A stretch of 64,000 bases of DNA from Cellulophaga fucicola (GTDB lineage: Bacteria; Bacteroidota; Bacteroidia; Flavobacteriales; Flavobacteriaceae): assembly GCF_900119145.1 (NCBI RefSeq), contig NZ_FPIY01000002.1:1-64000 (forward strand), written 5' to 3'. Positions 25,971 to 35,020 of this stretch are shown here, in pieces. Position 1 is the first letter of the stretch; each line of letters begins with the position of its first letter. The notes under the pieces were generated by a model that worked only from the letters and a program-made list of their open reading frames with translations, did no database searches and had not been told where the DNA came from. Both the position numbers and the translations under genes were made by a program.

Positions 25971-27116
25971 TTAGTTTTTGTTTATTGGTTTTATTATAAA
26001 TATTCCAGTGTTTTCAATTTGAGGCTCTAAGTAATTCGTTCTTGGATCTACTGCAATTCCCGTATAATTTTTGACATCTAAAAAAGCTACTTTCGTTTTA
26101 TCCCTCATATCTTTTGGCAATTCAAATAAGTAAAAGTCTTTATTAGTTATTTCATTTGCTAATTCATTATATATAATTGTATTTCCCTTAAAAAACAGCT
26201 GTTCTTTGTTATAGTTTAACTCAAAGTAAGCGAGCTTAAAAAAGGTATGGTTCATCCAATCGGGTAAACCATAATAACTTTTATTCTTTAAAGCAACCAT
26301 TTTTAATTCATTTGTTGTTTTATAGTCTAGTTTTAACTCCTTTAAAACTATAGTAGAATAGTTATTTAAATTACGATCTTTTTCTTTTGCTGAGTATAAA
26401 CCTCTTTGATTATCTTTTAAAGCAATTAATTTTTTATTTGAAAACTTTGAGGAAAATTTACTGTAATCAATTTGTACTGTAGTGTTAGCATTTTTTTTAA
26501 ACGTTTCAGGATATCTAAATTGATTATAATCTCCTTTTTTAGATAGTAACAAAATCCATTTATTATCAACTCTAAAAAAGATTCTAAACTGGGCTGTTTC
26601 ATCTTCTATTTCATTACCATAAATAACTAAGTCAGCACTATTATAATTTTTTTCAAAAATAGATTTGAAGTTGCTATTACTTAATTCATTTTTGATATTT
26701 AATTTTTTCTCAAAAGGCATAAAAACAAGCTCTTCACCCGAAAAGTCGTAAACTCCTTTAGATGTAAATACAAAGGGAATAAAATTATTATAATCTAAAG
26801 TACTTATGTATGATTTTTCATTTGATAGATCATCAAAAAACATTACATTTCCTTGGTTATCTAATTTAGTTAAACCCTTCTCATTTTTTAAATAAAATTG
26901 ATTTTTTATACTGTCGTATAGAATAGGAAGGCTACCTTTTATTGGTGTAATTTCATATTTTTTTGAATGTACACGCTCTAAAGGACTAGTTAAGCTTTTA
27001 AAATTCTCCAATTTTTTTAAAGCAATTTGCTCAGTTATAACACTAATACTAACAAACAGTACTATGGTTATAAAAATTATTTTACTAAGAAAAAAGTATT
27101 TATTAGAACTGTCCAT
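25971..27116 (-). CDS. Membrane-anchored orphan protein (381 aa)
   Basis: One N-terminal membrane span (IIFITIVLFVSISVITEQIA), then about 340 mainly beta residues outside the membrane with short repeated strands (KNQFYLKNEKGLTKLDNQGN), suggestive of a small propeller. No family recognized. The gene is bounded by inverted GTTACCT (25964-25970) and AGGTAAC (27129-27135), making it a cassette-like unit. Confidence 0.6.
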   Translation of the reverse strand: MDSSNKYFFLSKIIFITIVLFVSISVITEQIALKKLENFKSLTSPLERVHSKKYEITPIKGSLPILYDSIKNQFYLKNEKGLTKLDNQGNVMFFDDLSNEKSYISTLDYNNFIPFVFTSKGVYDFSGEELVFMPFEKKLNIKNELSNSNFKSIFEKNYNSADLVIYGNEIEDETAQFRIFFRVDNKWILLLSKKGDYNQFRYPETFKKNANTTVQIDYSKFSSKFSNKKLIALKDNQRGLYSAKEKDRNLNNYSTIVLKELKLDYKTTNELKMVALKNKSYYGLPDWMNHTFFKLAYFELNYNKEQLFFKGNTIIYNELANEITNKDFYLFELPKDMRDKTKVAFLDVKNYTGIAVDPRTNYLEPQIENTGIFIIKPINKN

Positions 27117-27128
27117 TTTTAAAATTAT

Positions 27129-27323
27129 AGGTAACCACAGGTGTATAAAACATAGCGTGTAAATAGATACTAGTTTTTCAGATTAACACATAGCTGAATT
27201 TTTATATTTTGTTTTAATTTTTTCATTTTAAAGCCAAATCAAAAGATTTGGCGTTGTTCGTTAATAGCACTCATCTTATATAAACTACAGAACGCCCTAT
27301 TTGCTATATATAGTGTTATATGC
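27129..27323 (-). repeat. attC-like palindromic spacer
   Basis: Read on the minus strand it opens with GCATATAAC and a TATATATAGCAAATAGGGCG arm. It passes through a perfect GCCAAATC-aaaa-GATTTGGC style hairpin (27233-27252) and closes with CGCTATGTTTTATA and GGTTACC. The two outer arms are partly complementary. It shares the closing arm with the element at 36557-36745. Confidence 0.6.
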
Positions 27324-27328
27324 TGGCT

Positions 27329-27970
27329 TTATTCAAATTTCTTGATTAAGCGCTCTTCCATTCGGAATATGAGATTGAAAACAAAATCAAAATAAGGTTT
27401 AGCATTTTCTTTGGCAAAACTTTCCATTTGTAATGCTTGAAAAGTTGGTGTTATTTTTTGATTAACACTTACTTCTTTTAAATCCTCATTAGGGTTTGTA
27501 AAACTACCTTGAAACATTTTCGTTTCGTCAGGCAAATCAGATAATATTTTGCTTGAGTCAGCGTGTGAAAATCCATTTCTCATTAATTCACGAATCGTAT
27601 CAAACAAGAAAGTCTTTTCCTCAGCCGTTATTAGTTCTAATTTTTTACATTTTTCAATTGAATTACCTAATGGAATAGAGCCATATTTTTCATTTGGTCC
27701 GCTAAATACATCATTCCACTTTTCAAATGGTAAAGGTCCAATCCCAGTTTCATTGTTAATCAGTGCAAGTTTTAAAAGACGTTCCAATAAATTATTAGTT
27801 AATGTTATGCTTGCTCTATCTAGCTCAAGAATTAGGCATTTGTTAATCTCAAATATTAACGTATTAAACTCACAAAAAACCTTGAGATTAAAATCAAAGT
27901 ATTTAGCAAATACAGGAAAATTATTATTCAGTTTATCTATAAAACTATTCTCAAAAATTTCTTTCTCCAT
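27329..27970 (-). CDS. Possible HEPN-domain protein
   Basis: 213 residues, almost all helical. It contains FDTIRELMRNGFSHADSSKI, in which Arg131 and His136 form an R-x4-H motif as in HEPN ribonucleases of toxin-antitoxin and abortive-infection systems; an earlier segment reads LDRASITLTNNLLERLLKLA. HEPN assignment is inference from this motif and fold type. No MNT antitoxin neighbour exists. The gene is a cassette-like unit with GTTATATGC (27315-27323) and GCATATAAT (27988-27996) at its borders. Confidence 0.55.
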   Translation of the reverse strand: MEKEIFENSFIDKLNNNFPVFAKYFDFNLKVFCEFNTLIFEINKCLILELDRASITLTNNLLERLLKLALINNETGIGPLPFEKWNDVFSGPNEKYGSIPLGNSIEKCKKLELITAEEKTFLFDTIRELMRNGFSHADSSKILSDLPDETKMFQGSFTNPNEDLKEVSVNQKITPTFQALQMESFAKENAKPYFDFVFNLIFRMEERLIKKFE

Positions 27971-27987
27971 TTAGTTTGTTCTTACTT

Positions 27988-28053
27988 GCATATAATGTCT
28001 CGGCTATGAGTAGTTGCGAGAACAAGCAATCAACTATTATGGTATTAGCATTA
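27988..28053 (-). repeat. Short attC-like spacer
   Basis: About 65 bases. On the minus strand a core-like TGCTAATAC is followed by ATAGTTG, a loop, CAACTACTCATAG, and ATTATATGC. The AGTTG/CAACT pairing gives a stem of normal attC size. Confidence 0.45.
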
Positions 28054-28806
28054 GTTTTTTATCCTTTCTACAAAATTATTGCTTATCCAGCCTCTTAATT
28101 TTTGATCTTTAAAGTCATAGTCTATTGGATTATTACATTGAGTATTGTTTAAACTATTGCTGTCAATTTCAACAAACAGCCAAATCCGTTCTTCTTTAAT
28201 CACTTCTGCTAAAACCTTTGTATAACAGTCTTTTTTTAATTTTCCTATAATATTAGTATTTGTTTCGCACGTAAACATAGATTCATCTTCATTATATTTT
28301 CTAATATTTGGTGAAAATCTAATGTTATAATTGTTATTAAGAACTTTTACTTTATAAGTAGATGATAAATAAGAATTAGGTTCTAAAAGCTCGTAACTAT
28401 CATTAAAAATTACATAATTCTCTTTAATAATTGTTTTATCCAAATTAAAATTAAAAACTCTATTAGAAGTAAAAGGGCTTTCTCCACAGCAATGATTTTG
28501 TTTTATTACTAAATTCTTGTTTTTCTCATTATATAAATAGTAATTATAGCAGAACTCTGATATTACTTTTTCTAATTTTTGATTAACATTTAAATAAACT
28601 TCTATGCATTTCGGTTCAGCACATTGATACAGATATATATAGTCTAAATCATTATCGTTATCCAAATCTGTTTCAAGTTTCTGAAAATCAGACATACTAT
28701 TTAATTTAATATTCTTTTCTATTTTTTCTATTTGTGTTCTCAATTCATTCTGTGAAAAGCTAAAAGAAATAATGAAAAATAAAAGAATTGTTATGGTTTG
28801 TCTCAT
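28051..28806 (-). CDS. Secreted protein with C-terminal SH3-like region
   Basis: 251 residues, signal peptide (RQTITILLFFIISFSFSQNE). An early segment LETDLDNDNDLDYIYLYQCA recalls FG-GAP or calcium-binding repeats. Residues about 155-250 (NYNIRFSPNIRKYNE then GKLKKDCYTKVLAEVIKEER and IWLFVEI) match a bacterial SH3-like domain, which usually binds cell wall or protein partners. Probably periplasmic or surface-located. Bounded by imperfect inverted ATTAGCATTA-type ends. Confidence 0.6.
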   Translation of the reverse strand: MRQTITILLFFIISFSFSQNELRTQIEKIEKNIKLNSMSDFQKLETDLDNDNDLDYIYLYQCAEPKCIEVYLNVNQKLEKVISEFCYNYYLYNEKNKNLVIKQNHCCGESPFTSNRVFNFNLDKTIIKENYVIFNDSYELLEPNSYLSSTYKVKVLNNNYNIRFSPNIRKYNEDESMFTCETNTNIIGKLKKDCYTKVLAEVIKEERIWLFVEIDSNSLNNTQCNNPIDYDFKDQKLRGWISNNFVERIKN

Positions 28807-28823
28807 TCTTGGTTCAAATTAAT

Positions 28824-28958
28824 GGTAACGGCTAGTATATGGTTTGTTGCGTGATCAAGTTACTAAGTTAGTAAATAAAAACCGAATAGAAAGTCCGAGA
28901 GGACTTTCGTAAGCAGGCAAGAACCTAGCAATAAAATATATACATTATTGCCACACGT
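28824..28958 (-). repeat. Palindromic spacer between the oxidoreductase gene and the cassette run
   Basis: Contains GTTTGTTGCGTGATCAAG, which recurs as GTTTGTTACGTGATTAAG near 44660-44680, and a perfect hairpin GAAAGTCC-gaga-GGACTTTC (28889-28908). It opens with GGTAAC and ends at a GCCACACG core. Confidence 0.55.
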
Positions 28959-29015
28959 TTTTTAATTTAGGAATTATTATTTAATCTTATATATAATTTA
29001 TTGTATAGTAAAGAA

Positions 29016-29984
29016 CTAGATAGTATCAAACTCCGGTAATACAACCTCCTCAATTTTAGCAATAGCCTCACTAACCGGAGTTTCAGATTTTCTAAGGTTG
29101 ATAGCCATATGATTGACGCCCACATTTTCATAGGACTTTAAATAGGCGGTAAGATGGTTGATGCCTACTGTACCACCAAAACGCTGTGGTTTAAAAGTAG
29201 CATTGTCGTCTTTTGATAGGTTTAAATGAATCGCCGAAATATAAGGTTTTGCTGCTTGGTCTTCATCATACAACGCATTACACCAGTATTTTCTGTTCTC
29301 CAAAGTTTCGGCAACAGGTCTTGGATAATTAAACCAAGCTTGCGCGTTTTTGGCAATCCAATTAATACTTTGTCCGGAATGACCAGCAACTACAAGTGGA
29401 ATCTCATCTTTCGGCTTAGGGTACACTTCTATTCCACTGGTTAAAAAATCATATTTAGATTTTAAATTGCTATTTGTTTTCCAAGCTTCTTTAATAATAT
29501 CAAGATTTTGTCTAAAGATTTCAGGTCTTTTTTTATAGTCGATATTATACATTGGGAACTCCACAGGTCTGTCGCCCAAACCCAAGCCTAACAAAAGTCT
29601 GCCATCACTTAAATTTTCTATGGTAGCAGCGGCTTTCGCTAATTTTATAGGTTGTTGTAATGGCAATACTATGGCAGCTGTACCCAACAAAATGTTTTTG
29701 GTAGCTGCAGATAAATACCCCAAGTACGGTAAGGTGTCAAACAATTGTGCACCATCACCAAAATTAGGATCGTACACAGGAACATCTCGCATCCATAAGG
29801 CTGCGAATCCTGCTTCGTCAATTTGTTGTGCCAATGCTAAATGGTTTGAAATGTCTGGAACTCCAAAAGGTCTGTTGTCTTCCAAACGTTTACGGTTACC
29901 TTCTGAAGACCAATCGTTATCTAAAGGAAACTCTATACCCAATGTCATTTTACCTGGTCTATATAGTTTATCAAATGGATTCAT
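29016..29984 (-). CDS. LLM-class flavin-dependent oxidoreductase
   Basis: 322 residues. Luciferase-like TIM barrel: EAGFAALWMRDVPVYDPNFG, AAIVLPLQQPIKLAKAAATI, then SDGRLLLGLGLGDRPVEFPM. The pattern fits the bacillus-type subgroup TIGR03571. These enzymes use FMNH2 or F420-like cofactors to oxidize small molecules; the substrate is unknown. Last gene of the cyclase-MFS-reductase unit. Confidence 0.88.
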   Translation of the reverse strand: MNPFDKLYRPGKMTLGIEFPLDNDWSSEGNRKRLEDNRPFGVPDISNHLALAQQIDEAGFAALWMRDVPVYDPNFGDGAQLFDTLPYLGYLSAATKNILLGTAAIVLPLQQPIKLAKAAATIENLSDGRLLLGLGLGDRPVEFPMYNIDYKKRPEIFRQNLDIIKEAWKTNSNLKSKYDFLTSGIEVYPKPKDEIPLVVAGHSGQSINWIAKNAQAWFNYPRPVAETLENRKYWCNALYDEDQAAKPYISAIHLNLSKDDNATFKPQRFGGTVGINHLTAYLKSYENVGVNHMAINLRKSETPVSEAIAKIEEVVLPEFDTI

Positions 29985-30042
29985 AGTGTGTTTTTTATTA
30001 AATTCATCAGGTATCCGCTAAGACACCTGATGAATAATATGA

Positions 30043-30981
30043 TTAAGCATTCCAGATACTATCTGCAGTGTAGGGTCCGTTTTCGACTTCCCAAAATTTG
30101 CCGTCAATAAAGCGATGTGCTTTGTCTAAATCCTTCAACAACGCCATATCTTCTCCTGTAAGTGTATGGTTTAACGTCTCTAGGTTCTGAAGTAATCGTG
30201 CTTCATTAATAGATTTAGGAATTACTGCAATGCCTCGTTGTATGGTATACGCCAATGCGACTTGTGCAGGCGACATACGTCTTGCTTTGGCAATGTTTTT
30301 TATCGTATCATTTTCCAACAAACGTAGCGTGCTATTTTCATCTACAAGCGAACCTAAAGGTGCGTATGCCGTTAGCAGCATATCGTTTTTTACGCAGAAT
30401 GATTGTAATGCTTCTTGCTGTAAAAACGGATGCATTTCTACCTGATTCATCTCTGGTTGATGCACTGCAGTCGCTAGTATTTCTTTCAACTGATTTTCAT
30501 TGCAATTGCTCACGCCAATATGTTTTGCAAGTCCTTGCTCTAAAGCAGCTTCCATCCCTTTCCAAGTATTGGTTAAAGGCACTTCTGATAATGGAATAAA
30601 ATCTGATGCTTTTTCTGGCATTTCCGTTCCTTTTTTAAGAGCTACAGGCCAGTGGATAAGATACAGGTCTAGGTACTCTAGTTGTAAATCTTCTAAAGTT
30701 TGTTTCAACGCAGGAATCACATTCTCTTTACCGTGAGAAGCATTCCATAATTTGGAAGTCACCCATAAATCGTTACGCGTAACCAAACCTTGTTTAATTG
30801 CTTCAGCAATGGCATTACCTACTTCTTTTTCGTTTCCGTAAGCCGCAGCACAATCTATATGTCTGTATCCTATTTTAATAGCCGAAAGTACAGCATTGTA
30901 CACTTCATTTGGTTCAGAACGGAACGTTCCTAAACCTAAAATTGGCATTTCGTCGTTGTTTCTAAATTTTAATGTAGTCAT
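30043..30981 (-). CDS. Aldo/keto reductase
   Basis: 312 residues of an AKR TIM barrel: GYRHIDCAAAYGNEKEVGNA (catalytic Asp and Tyr), LYLIHWPVALKKG (His), VSNCNENQLKEI and the NADPH-binding AVIPKSINEARLLQN. It reduces aldehydes or ketones with NADPH in the cytosol. It starts 3 bases after the MFS stop, so the two genes are coupled. Confidence 0.94.
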   Translation of the reverse strand: MTTLKFRNNDEMPILGLGTFRSEPNEVYNAVLSAIKIGYRHIDCAAAYGNEKEVGNAIAEAIKQGLVTRNDLWVTSKLWNASHGKENVIPALKQTLEDLQLEYLDLYLIHWPVALKKGTEMPEKASDFIPLSEVPLTNTWKGMEAALEQGLAKHIGVSNCNENQLKEILATAVHQPEMNQVEMHPFLQQEALQSFCVKNDMLLTAYAPLGSLVDENSTLRLLENDTIKNIAKARRMSPAQVALAYTIQRGIAVIPKSINEARLLQNLETLNHTLTGEDMALLKDLDKAHRFIDGKFWEVENGPYTADSIWNA

Positions 30982-30984
30982 TAT

Positions 30985-32193
30985 TTATATTTTTTCTTTT
31001 TTGAATAAAACTAAGGTTAACAAGAATCCCACAATCACTAGAATACCACCTACCCAAGGAGTCGCTTCAATACCTAAACTCGATTCTACAACCATTCCGC
31101 CTACATAAGCACCAATAGCAATACCAACGTTAAAAGCTGCAATGTTCAAGGCTGATGCTACATCTTCGGTTCCTGGCAAGTATTTTTCAGCCATTTTCAC
31201 CACGTATAATTGCAATGCGGGTACGTTTGAAAAGGCTAATATTCCCATAAAAAACAAGGTTATTATGGCAAAAATCTGACTAGAAGCGGTGAAGTATAAC
31301 ACAAACAATACAATGGCTTGTAAAGCAAACATTACCAATAAGGCTTTACCTGGTTTGTTATTAGATACTTTACCACCAATAATATTACCAATGGCGATGG
31401 CAATACCATAAATTAAAAGGAATACACTGGTCATATTTGAAGAGAAACCGGTTACTTCTTCCAATAGCGGTGTTAAATAGGTAAAAGTGACAAACGTACC
31501 ACCATAACCAAATGCAGTAATGGCTAATACCAATAAAATAGATGGATTCTTGATCACCTTTAATTGGTCTATAAGACGTAATGGAGCCGATTGTTTGATG
31601 TTTTTAGGAACCAAAGCTAAACTAGCTACTGCACCTACTAATCCTAATAAAGCAACACCGATAAAAGTGGCTCTCCATCCAAAATTCTGACCAATGTATG
31701 TTCCTAAAGGCACACCAGTTACAATGGCTACCGTTAGACCTGCAAACATTATAGAAATGGCAGTTGCTCTTTTATCTTTTGGCACCAAACTAGCTGCAAT
31801 GGTAGACCCAATAGAAAAGAATACACCGTGTGCAAAACCTGTTACAACTCTAGATAATAGCAACAATTCAAAACTTGGTGAGATAGCTGCTAAACCGTTA
31901 CCAATTATAAATAGTAACATAATACCCATTAGTAATTGTTTTCTTGGAATTTTACCAGTTAAGGCTGTTAAAATAGGTGCTCCAATGGCAACACCAATGG
32001 CGTACAGACTTACTAATAATCCTGCTGATGTTAATGAGGTGCCTAGGTCATTTGCAACGGTAGATAATAAACCTACAATTACAAATTCCGTTGTTCCTAT
32101 AGCAAATGCACTTATGGTTAATGCCCATAATGCTGCTGGTAGACTCTTCTTTTGGGCTACCGTAGTATCTCTATGTATTGTTGATGTTTCCAT
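30985..32193 (-). CDS. MFS drug/sugar-efflux type transporter
   Basis: 402 residues from ATG 32193 (METSTIHRDTTVAQKKSLPA); an upstream frame to 32232 would overlap the cyclase gene and is less likely. Twelve spans, with the family A motif GKIPRKQLL after span 2 and TTEFVIVGLLSTVANDLG in span 1, typical of the AraJ/YdhP/SotB-like DHA1 group. These export small molecules by H+ antiport. Here it probably exports a product or substrate of the redox enzymes around it. Confidence 0.9.
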   Translation of the reverse strand: METSTIHRDTTVAQKKSLPAALWALTISAFAIGTTEFVIVGLLSTVANDLGTSLTSAGLLVSLYAIGVAIGAPILTALTGKIPRKQLLMGIMLLFIIGNGLAAISPSFELLLLSRVVTGFAHGVFFSIGSTIAASLVPKDKRATAISIMFAGLTVAIVTGVPLGTYIGQNFGWRATFIGVALLGLVGAVASLALVPKNIKQSAPLRLIDQLKVIKNPSILLVLAITAFGYGGTFVTFTYLTPLLEEVTGFSSNMTSVFLLIYGIAIAIGNIIGGKVSNNKPGKALLVMFALQAIVLFVLYFTASSQIFAIITLFFMGILAFSNVPALQLYVVKMAEKYLPGTEDVASALNIAAFNVGIAIGAYVGGMVVESSLGIEATPWVGGILVIVGFLLTLVLFKKEKI

Positions 32194-32218
32194 AATTTCT
32201 AATTGTTTTTTGTTATTG

Positions 32219-33157
32219 TTATTTAATGGCAACGGGGTTTATTTGTACTTGCGTAGAGCCTTCATATAAAGGGTGACCTAATACAAAAAGGAATTCCCAG
32301 GCTTTATCCTCAACCAACTCATCTACAAGAATATTTTCCAATACTTGTACACCGTATTCAGTTGCCATCATTTGATTTACAGGGAAAGACAGTGCGCTAT
32401 TTTCGTGTGGTACAGCTTCAAAAGACCAGTTGTCTGCACCTGCTGCAACAATTCCTTTTTTACCTAAATAATGTGCAGCTTCAGTACCAATTCCAGGTCC
32501 TCCTGCTAGGTAACGCTTGTCATCTTTACCCATTAATTTGGTCCATCCTGTGTAAAACAGAACCACATCTCCTTTACGAATTTCAATGCCTTGTTTTTTA
32601 GATACTTTTTCAATGTCTTCAACTGTAAAAACAGTGCCTTCTTTTACAATATCTTGATTGTAATAAGAGCGCATATCCAAAACAACACCTCTAGTTACAA
32701 TTGGAGGTAATTTTTCTAGACCTAATTTTTTCACACCAGATACGGTTAAAAAATCTTCTACTTTATGACCGTTATAATGCACATTGTCTCTACCATAATG
32801 TGCCAATCCGTTTATTTGAGACCCAACTCCTGTCCAACCAATTAATTGATCATCTACGTAGGTGAATTTATTAGAACCTGCAGCAGCAGTTTCTGGTTGT
32901 AACGTTTCAATATGAAAATATCTGTGACGGAAAGCTGCGGTTTCTGCATTAACCACCATTCCTAAGCGGTATACTTTTCCTTTTTTAACCAATTTTACCG
33001 CATCTAAAACCGTTTCTTCATTTAAAAGATTAAGCGCACCAATTTCATCATCTGCACCATAAGGTGACGTTGGTACTTGTTGTGCGTTTGTAGTTAAAGC
33101 AGTAAAAAGTGTAGCTGCTAACGCCATTGTTTTTAATGTATTTACTATTGTTTTCAT
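32219..33157 (-). CDS. Secreted cyclase-family (kynurenine formamidase-like) hydrolase
   Basis: 312 residues, signal peptide ending TALTTNAQ. The mature part fits the cyclase family (PF04199): SPYGADDEIGALNLLNEETV, QINGLAHYGRDNVHYNG in the metal-binding region where cytosolic relatives have HxGTHxDxPxH, then KGDVVLFYTGW and AAGADNWSFE. The usual first metal His is replaced, so the metal site is atypical. It may open a cyclic amide or ester in the periplasm. First gene of the unit; Crp-type box upstream. Confidence 0.85.
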   Translation of the reverse strand: MKTIVNTLKTMALAATLFTALTTNAQQVPTSPYGADDEIGALNLLNEETVLDAVKLVKKGKVYRLGMVVNAETAAFRHRYFHIETLQPETAAAGSNKFTYVDDQLIGWTGVGSQINGLAHYGRDNVHYNGHKVEDFLTVSGVKKLGLEKLPPIVTRGVVLDMRSYYNQDIVKEGTVFTVEDIEKVSKKQGIEIRKGDVVLFYTGWTKLMGKDDKRYLAGGPGIGTEAAHYLGKKGIVAAGADNWSFEAVPHENSALSFPVNQMMATEYGVQVLENILVDELVEDKAWEFLFVLGHPLYEGSTQVQINPVAIK

Positions 33158-33203
33158 TTTTATATGTTTTTAAATTTCTGATACAAATTTCCGATTAAAG
33201 CAA

Positions 33204-33251
33204 GGGGTGTGCGAGGATGTACATCACCATTTTAAAGTGATGTATGTCACA
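33204..33251 (-). promoter_or_regulatory. Crp/Fnr-type box and inverted repeat upstream of the cyclase unit
   Basis: AGTGA-N6-TCACA at 33236-33251 matches the Crp/Fnr-type half-site pair. It overlaps an inverted repeat TACATCAC...GTGATGTA. The preceding block AGGGGTGTGCGAGGA is repeated almost exactly upstream of the cupin gene. Confidence 0.6.
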
Positions 33252-33289
33252 TTTAATACTGCTCATACATCACTTTACTTTTAATTTAA

Positions 33290-34387
33290 TTAATCACGAA
33301 GCTTCATTTTTAGCAACAAGTAAGGTGGTTTACTAGCATCTTTTCCTTCATTTAACAAAGGCAGATTATGAAGCTGATTTGCTACGATGTACAAGTAGTT
33401 TCCTTGTATGGCAACACCATCGGGCCAAGACAGGTCTTTTTTAGACTGTGCAATGGTTTTCATTCCAGCTGGCGTACTTTCTACAATGGCTGAATTTTCA
33501 ACATCGGTTACATACACTTTTCCGTTTGCACCCACTTTAAATCCGTCAGATTTTGGTTTGTTGGCATAAAACTCGATGTACTTATTGAGGTAGCTATCTT
33601 GCTTACTTTCATCAGCTAATAAAGCAGACGGTATACGGTAAATCTTGGTATTTCCCATCGCACCATAGTAGATGTACTTGTTTTCGTCATCTATAGAAAT
33701 TGGGTTTAACGGATATCTTGGCTGAATGGTAGTACCATCTTTTCTTTTGTGGGATACTAATCTGCCGTGAATTTTCACTGGTTCATCAGCCGACAAAAAT
33801 GAAGGGTTTCCTTCCAAAACACGTCTTATATAACCCGTTTCTAAGTTAATCACGACAAAAGCTGGCGCAATTGGCGGATTTAAAGCATCGGTCATATCTG
33901 CTATTACAGCAGTCTTGTTTTTAACATCAATCACAAAATCCTGTAAAAAAGGTTTTGTTGATAATACCGTATTTGGAATAGGAAAAACCTTTGTGACGTT
34001 ACCGGTAACCAAATCAAATCCAACCAATTTTGGTGCCTGATTTTGTTTTATGTTACCCATATCTAATACCCAAAGGATTCCGTTAGCATCTGCTTGAATT
34101 CCGATGGTTGAATTGATTCCTTTTAAACTTCCGTTTTCTGGTTTTACAATCCATTCTTTATCTCCAAACGGAACGGCTTCTCCATTAGGCAAAATTTCTT
34201 TCACCATATATTTTGATGCGCTTAAAGCACTCATTGTTACAAAAATCCTTCCGTCGTTAGACACCGTTATATTCCCTGGTCTAGATTCTGGAAATGTTGC
34301 TATAGTTTCTAATTGTGCTTGTGCAAATAGTGTAAAGTTCATTACAAATGCAAACAAGACTGTTTTTATAATTGTTACTGTTTTCAT
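33290..34387 (-). CDS. Secreted yellow/royal-jelly-like (L-dopachrome tautomerase-related) protein
   Basis: 365 residues with a signal peptide (FAFVMNFTLFAQA). The body is the MRJP/yellow six-bladed propeller: FPESRPGNITVSNDGRIFVT, LWVLDMGN, AVIADMTDALNPP and LSWPDGVAIQGNYLYIVANQ. Bacterial members are annotated as L-dopachrome tautomerase-related; biochemical roles are mostly unknown. It follows the cupin gene by 31 bases and likely shares its transcript. Confidence 0.88.
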   Translation of the reverse strand: MKTVTIIKTVLFAFVMNFTLFAQAQLETIATFPESRPGNITVSNDGRIFVTMSALSASKYMVKEILPNGEAVPFGDKEWIVKPENGSLKGINSTIGIQADANGILWVLDMGNIKQNQAPKLVGFDLVTGNVTKVFPIPNTVLSTKPFLQDFVIDVKNKTAVIADMTDALNPPIAPAFVVINLETGYIRRVLEGNPSFLSADEPVKIHGRLVSHKRKDGTTIQPRYPLNPISIDDENKYIYYGAMGNTKIYRIPSALLADESKQDSYLNKYIEFYANKPKSDGFKVGANGKVYVTDVENSAIVESTPAGMKTIAQSKKDLSWPDGVAIQGNYLYIVANQLHNLPLLNEGKDASKPPYLLLKMKLRD

Positions 34388-34418
34388 CGTTATTGTTTTT
34401 AAAATTGAATTGATTTAA

Positions 34419-34901
34419 TTAGTTGCCTAAAAATTTCTTTTGCGTTGATGGGTCTACCCAGATAACATCGCTTGGGTCTCTGGCTATGGCATCAAAAACG
34501 AGAACGTCTAACGGACCTTCTAAAATTTTTCCGTTACCGTGTGCTGTGCCTTTTCCCCAAAACAATAAGTCGCCTTTTCCTGCAACAACAGGACCTTTAT
34601 CGGCTACATAAAATTCTGCTTTGCCATTTAAAATGTAGAGGTAGGCATCAGATTTTGCGTGGTAGTGCATAGGCACTTCATCATATAACCGAAAGATTCT
34701 AACGCCTGCGTGTTCACGGTCTATTAATCTGATGTCTTTGATGATACCGTTGTGACTTTTAGGAAGTAGCGTAACGTATTCATCAATATTGATAATACCG
34801 TAGGAGTTACCCATTAACGGTCTTTTGTCTTCTTGCGCATAGGTGTTAAAACCTATGGCAATTACTGTAAATAAAAGAAAAAGTGTTCTTGTAGTTTTCA
34901 T
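34419..34901 (-). CDS. Secreted cupin protein
   Basis: 160 residues with a signal peptide (TLFLLFTVIAIGFNTYA). One cupin barrel: PMHYHAKSDAYLYILNGKAE supplies the H-x-H...E metal ligands and GKGDLLFWGKGTAHGNGKI the last His. It may be a periplasmic isomerase or dioxygenase acting with the yellow-like protein. A Crp-type box lies upstream. Confidence 0.85.
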   Translation of the reverse strand: MKTTRTLFLLFTVIAIGFNTYAQEDKRPLMGNSYGIINIDEYVTLLPKSHNGIIKDIRLIDREHAGVRIFRLYDEVPMHYHAKSDAYLYILNGKAEFYVADKGPVVAGKGDLLFWGKGTAHGNGKILEGPLDVLVFDAIARDPSDVIWVDPSTQKKFLGN

Positions 34902-34945
34902 AGTACATTGTATTTAATTGTTCGATACAAAATTCTATGAAAACA

Positions 34946-35020
34946 AAGGGGTGTGCGAGGACATACATCACGGATTTAATGTGATGTATGTCAATATGGA
35001 AAAGTGATTTAGGTCACTTT
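34946..35020 (-). promoter_or_regulatory. Two Crp/Fnr-type boxes upstream of the cupin unit
   Basis: TGTGA-N6-TCAAT (34980-34995) is part of a 12-bp inverted repeat GACATACATCAC/GTGATGTATGTC. A perfect palindrome AAAGTGA-N6-TCACTTT (35001-35020) touches the regulator gene's stop. The block GGGGTGTGCGAGGA is shared with the cyclase promoter. Confidence 0.62.

Noticed and set aside
28889-28908. GAAAGTCC/GGACTTTC hairpin as terminator of the oxidoreductase unit
   Set aside because: No T run follows on the minus strand and it is more than 100 bases from the stop; treated as part of the spacer.
30255-30599. Plus-strand open frame over the aldo/keto reductase gene
   Set aside because: Antisense shadow of a clear AKR gene.
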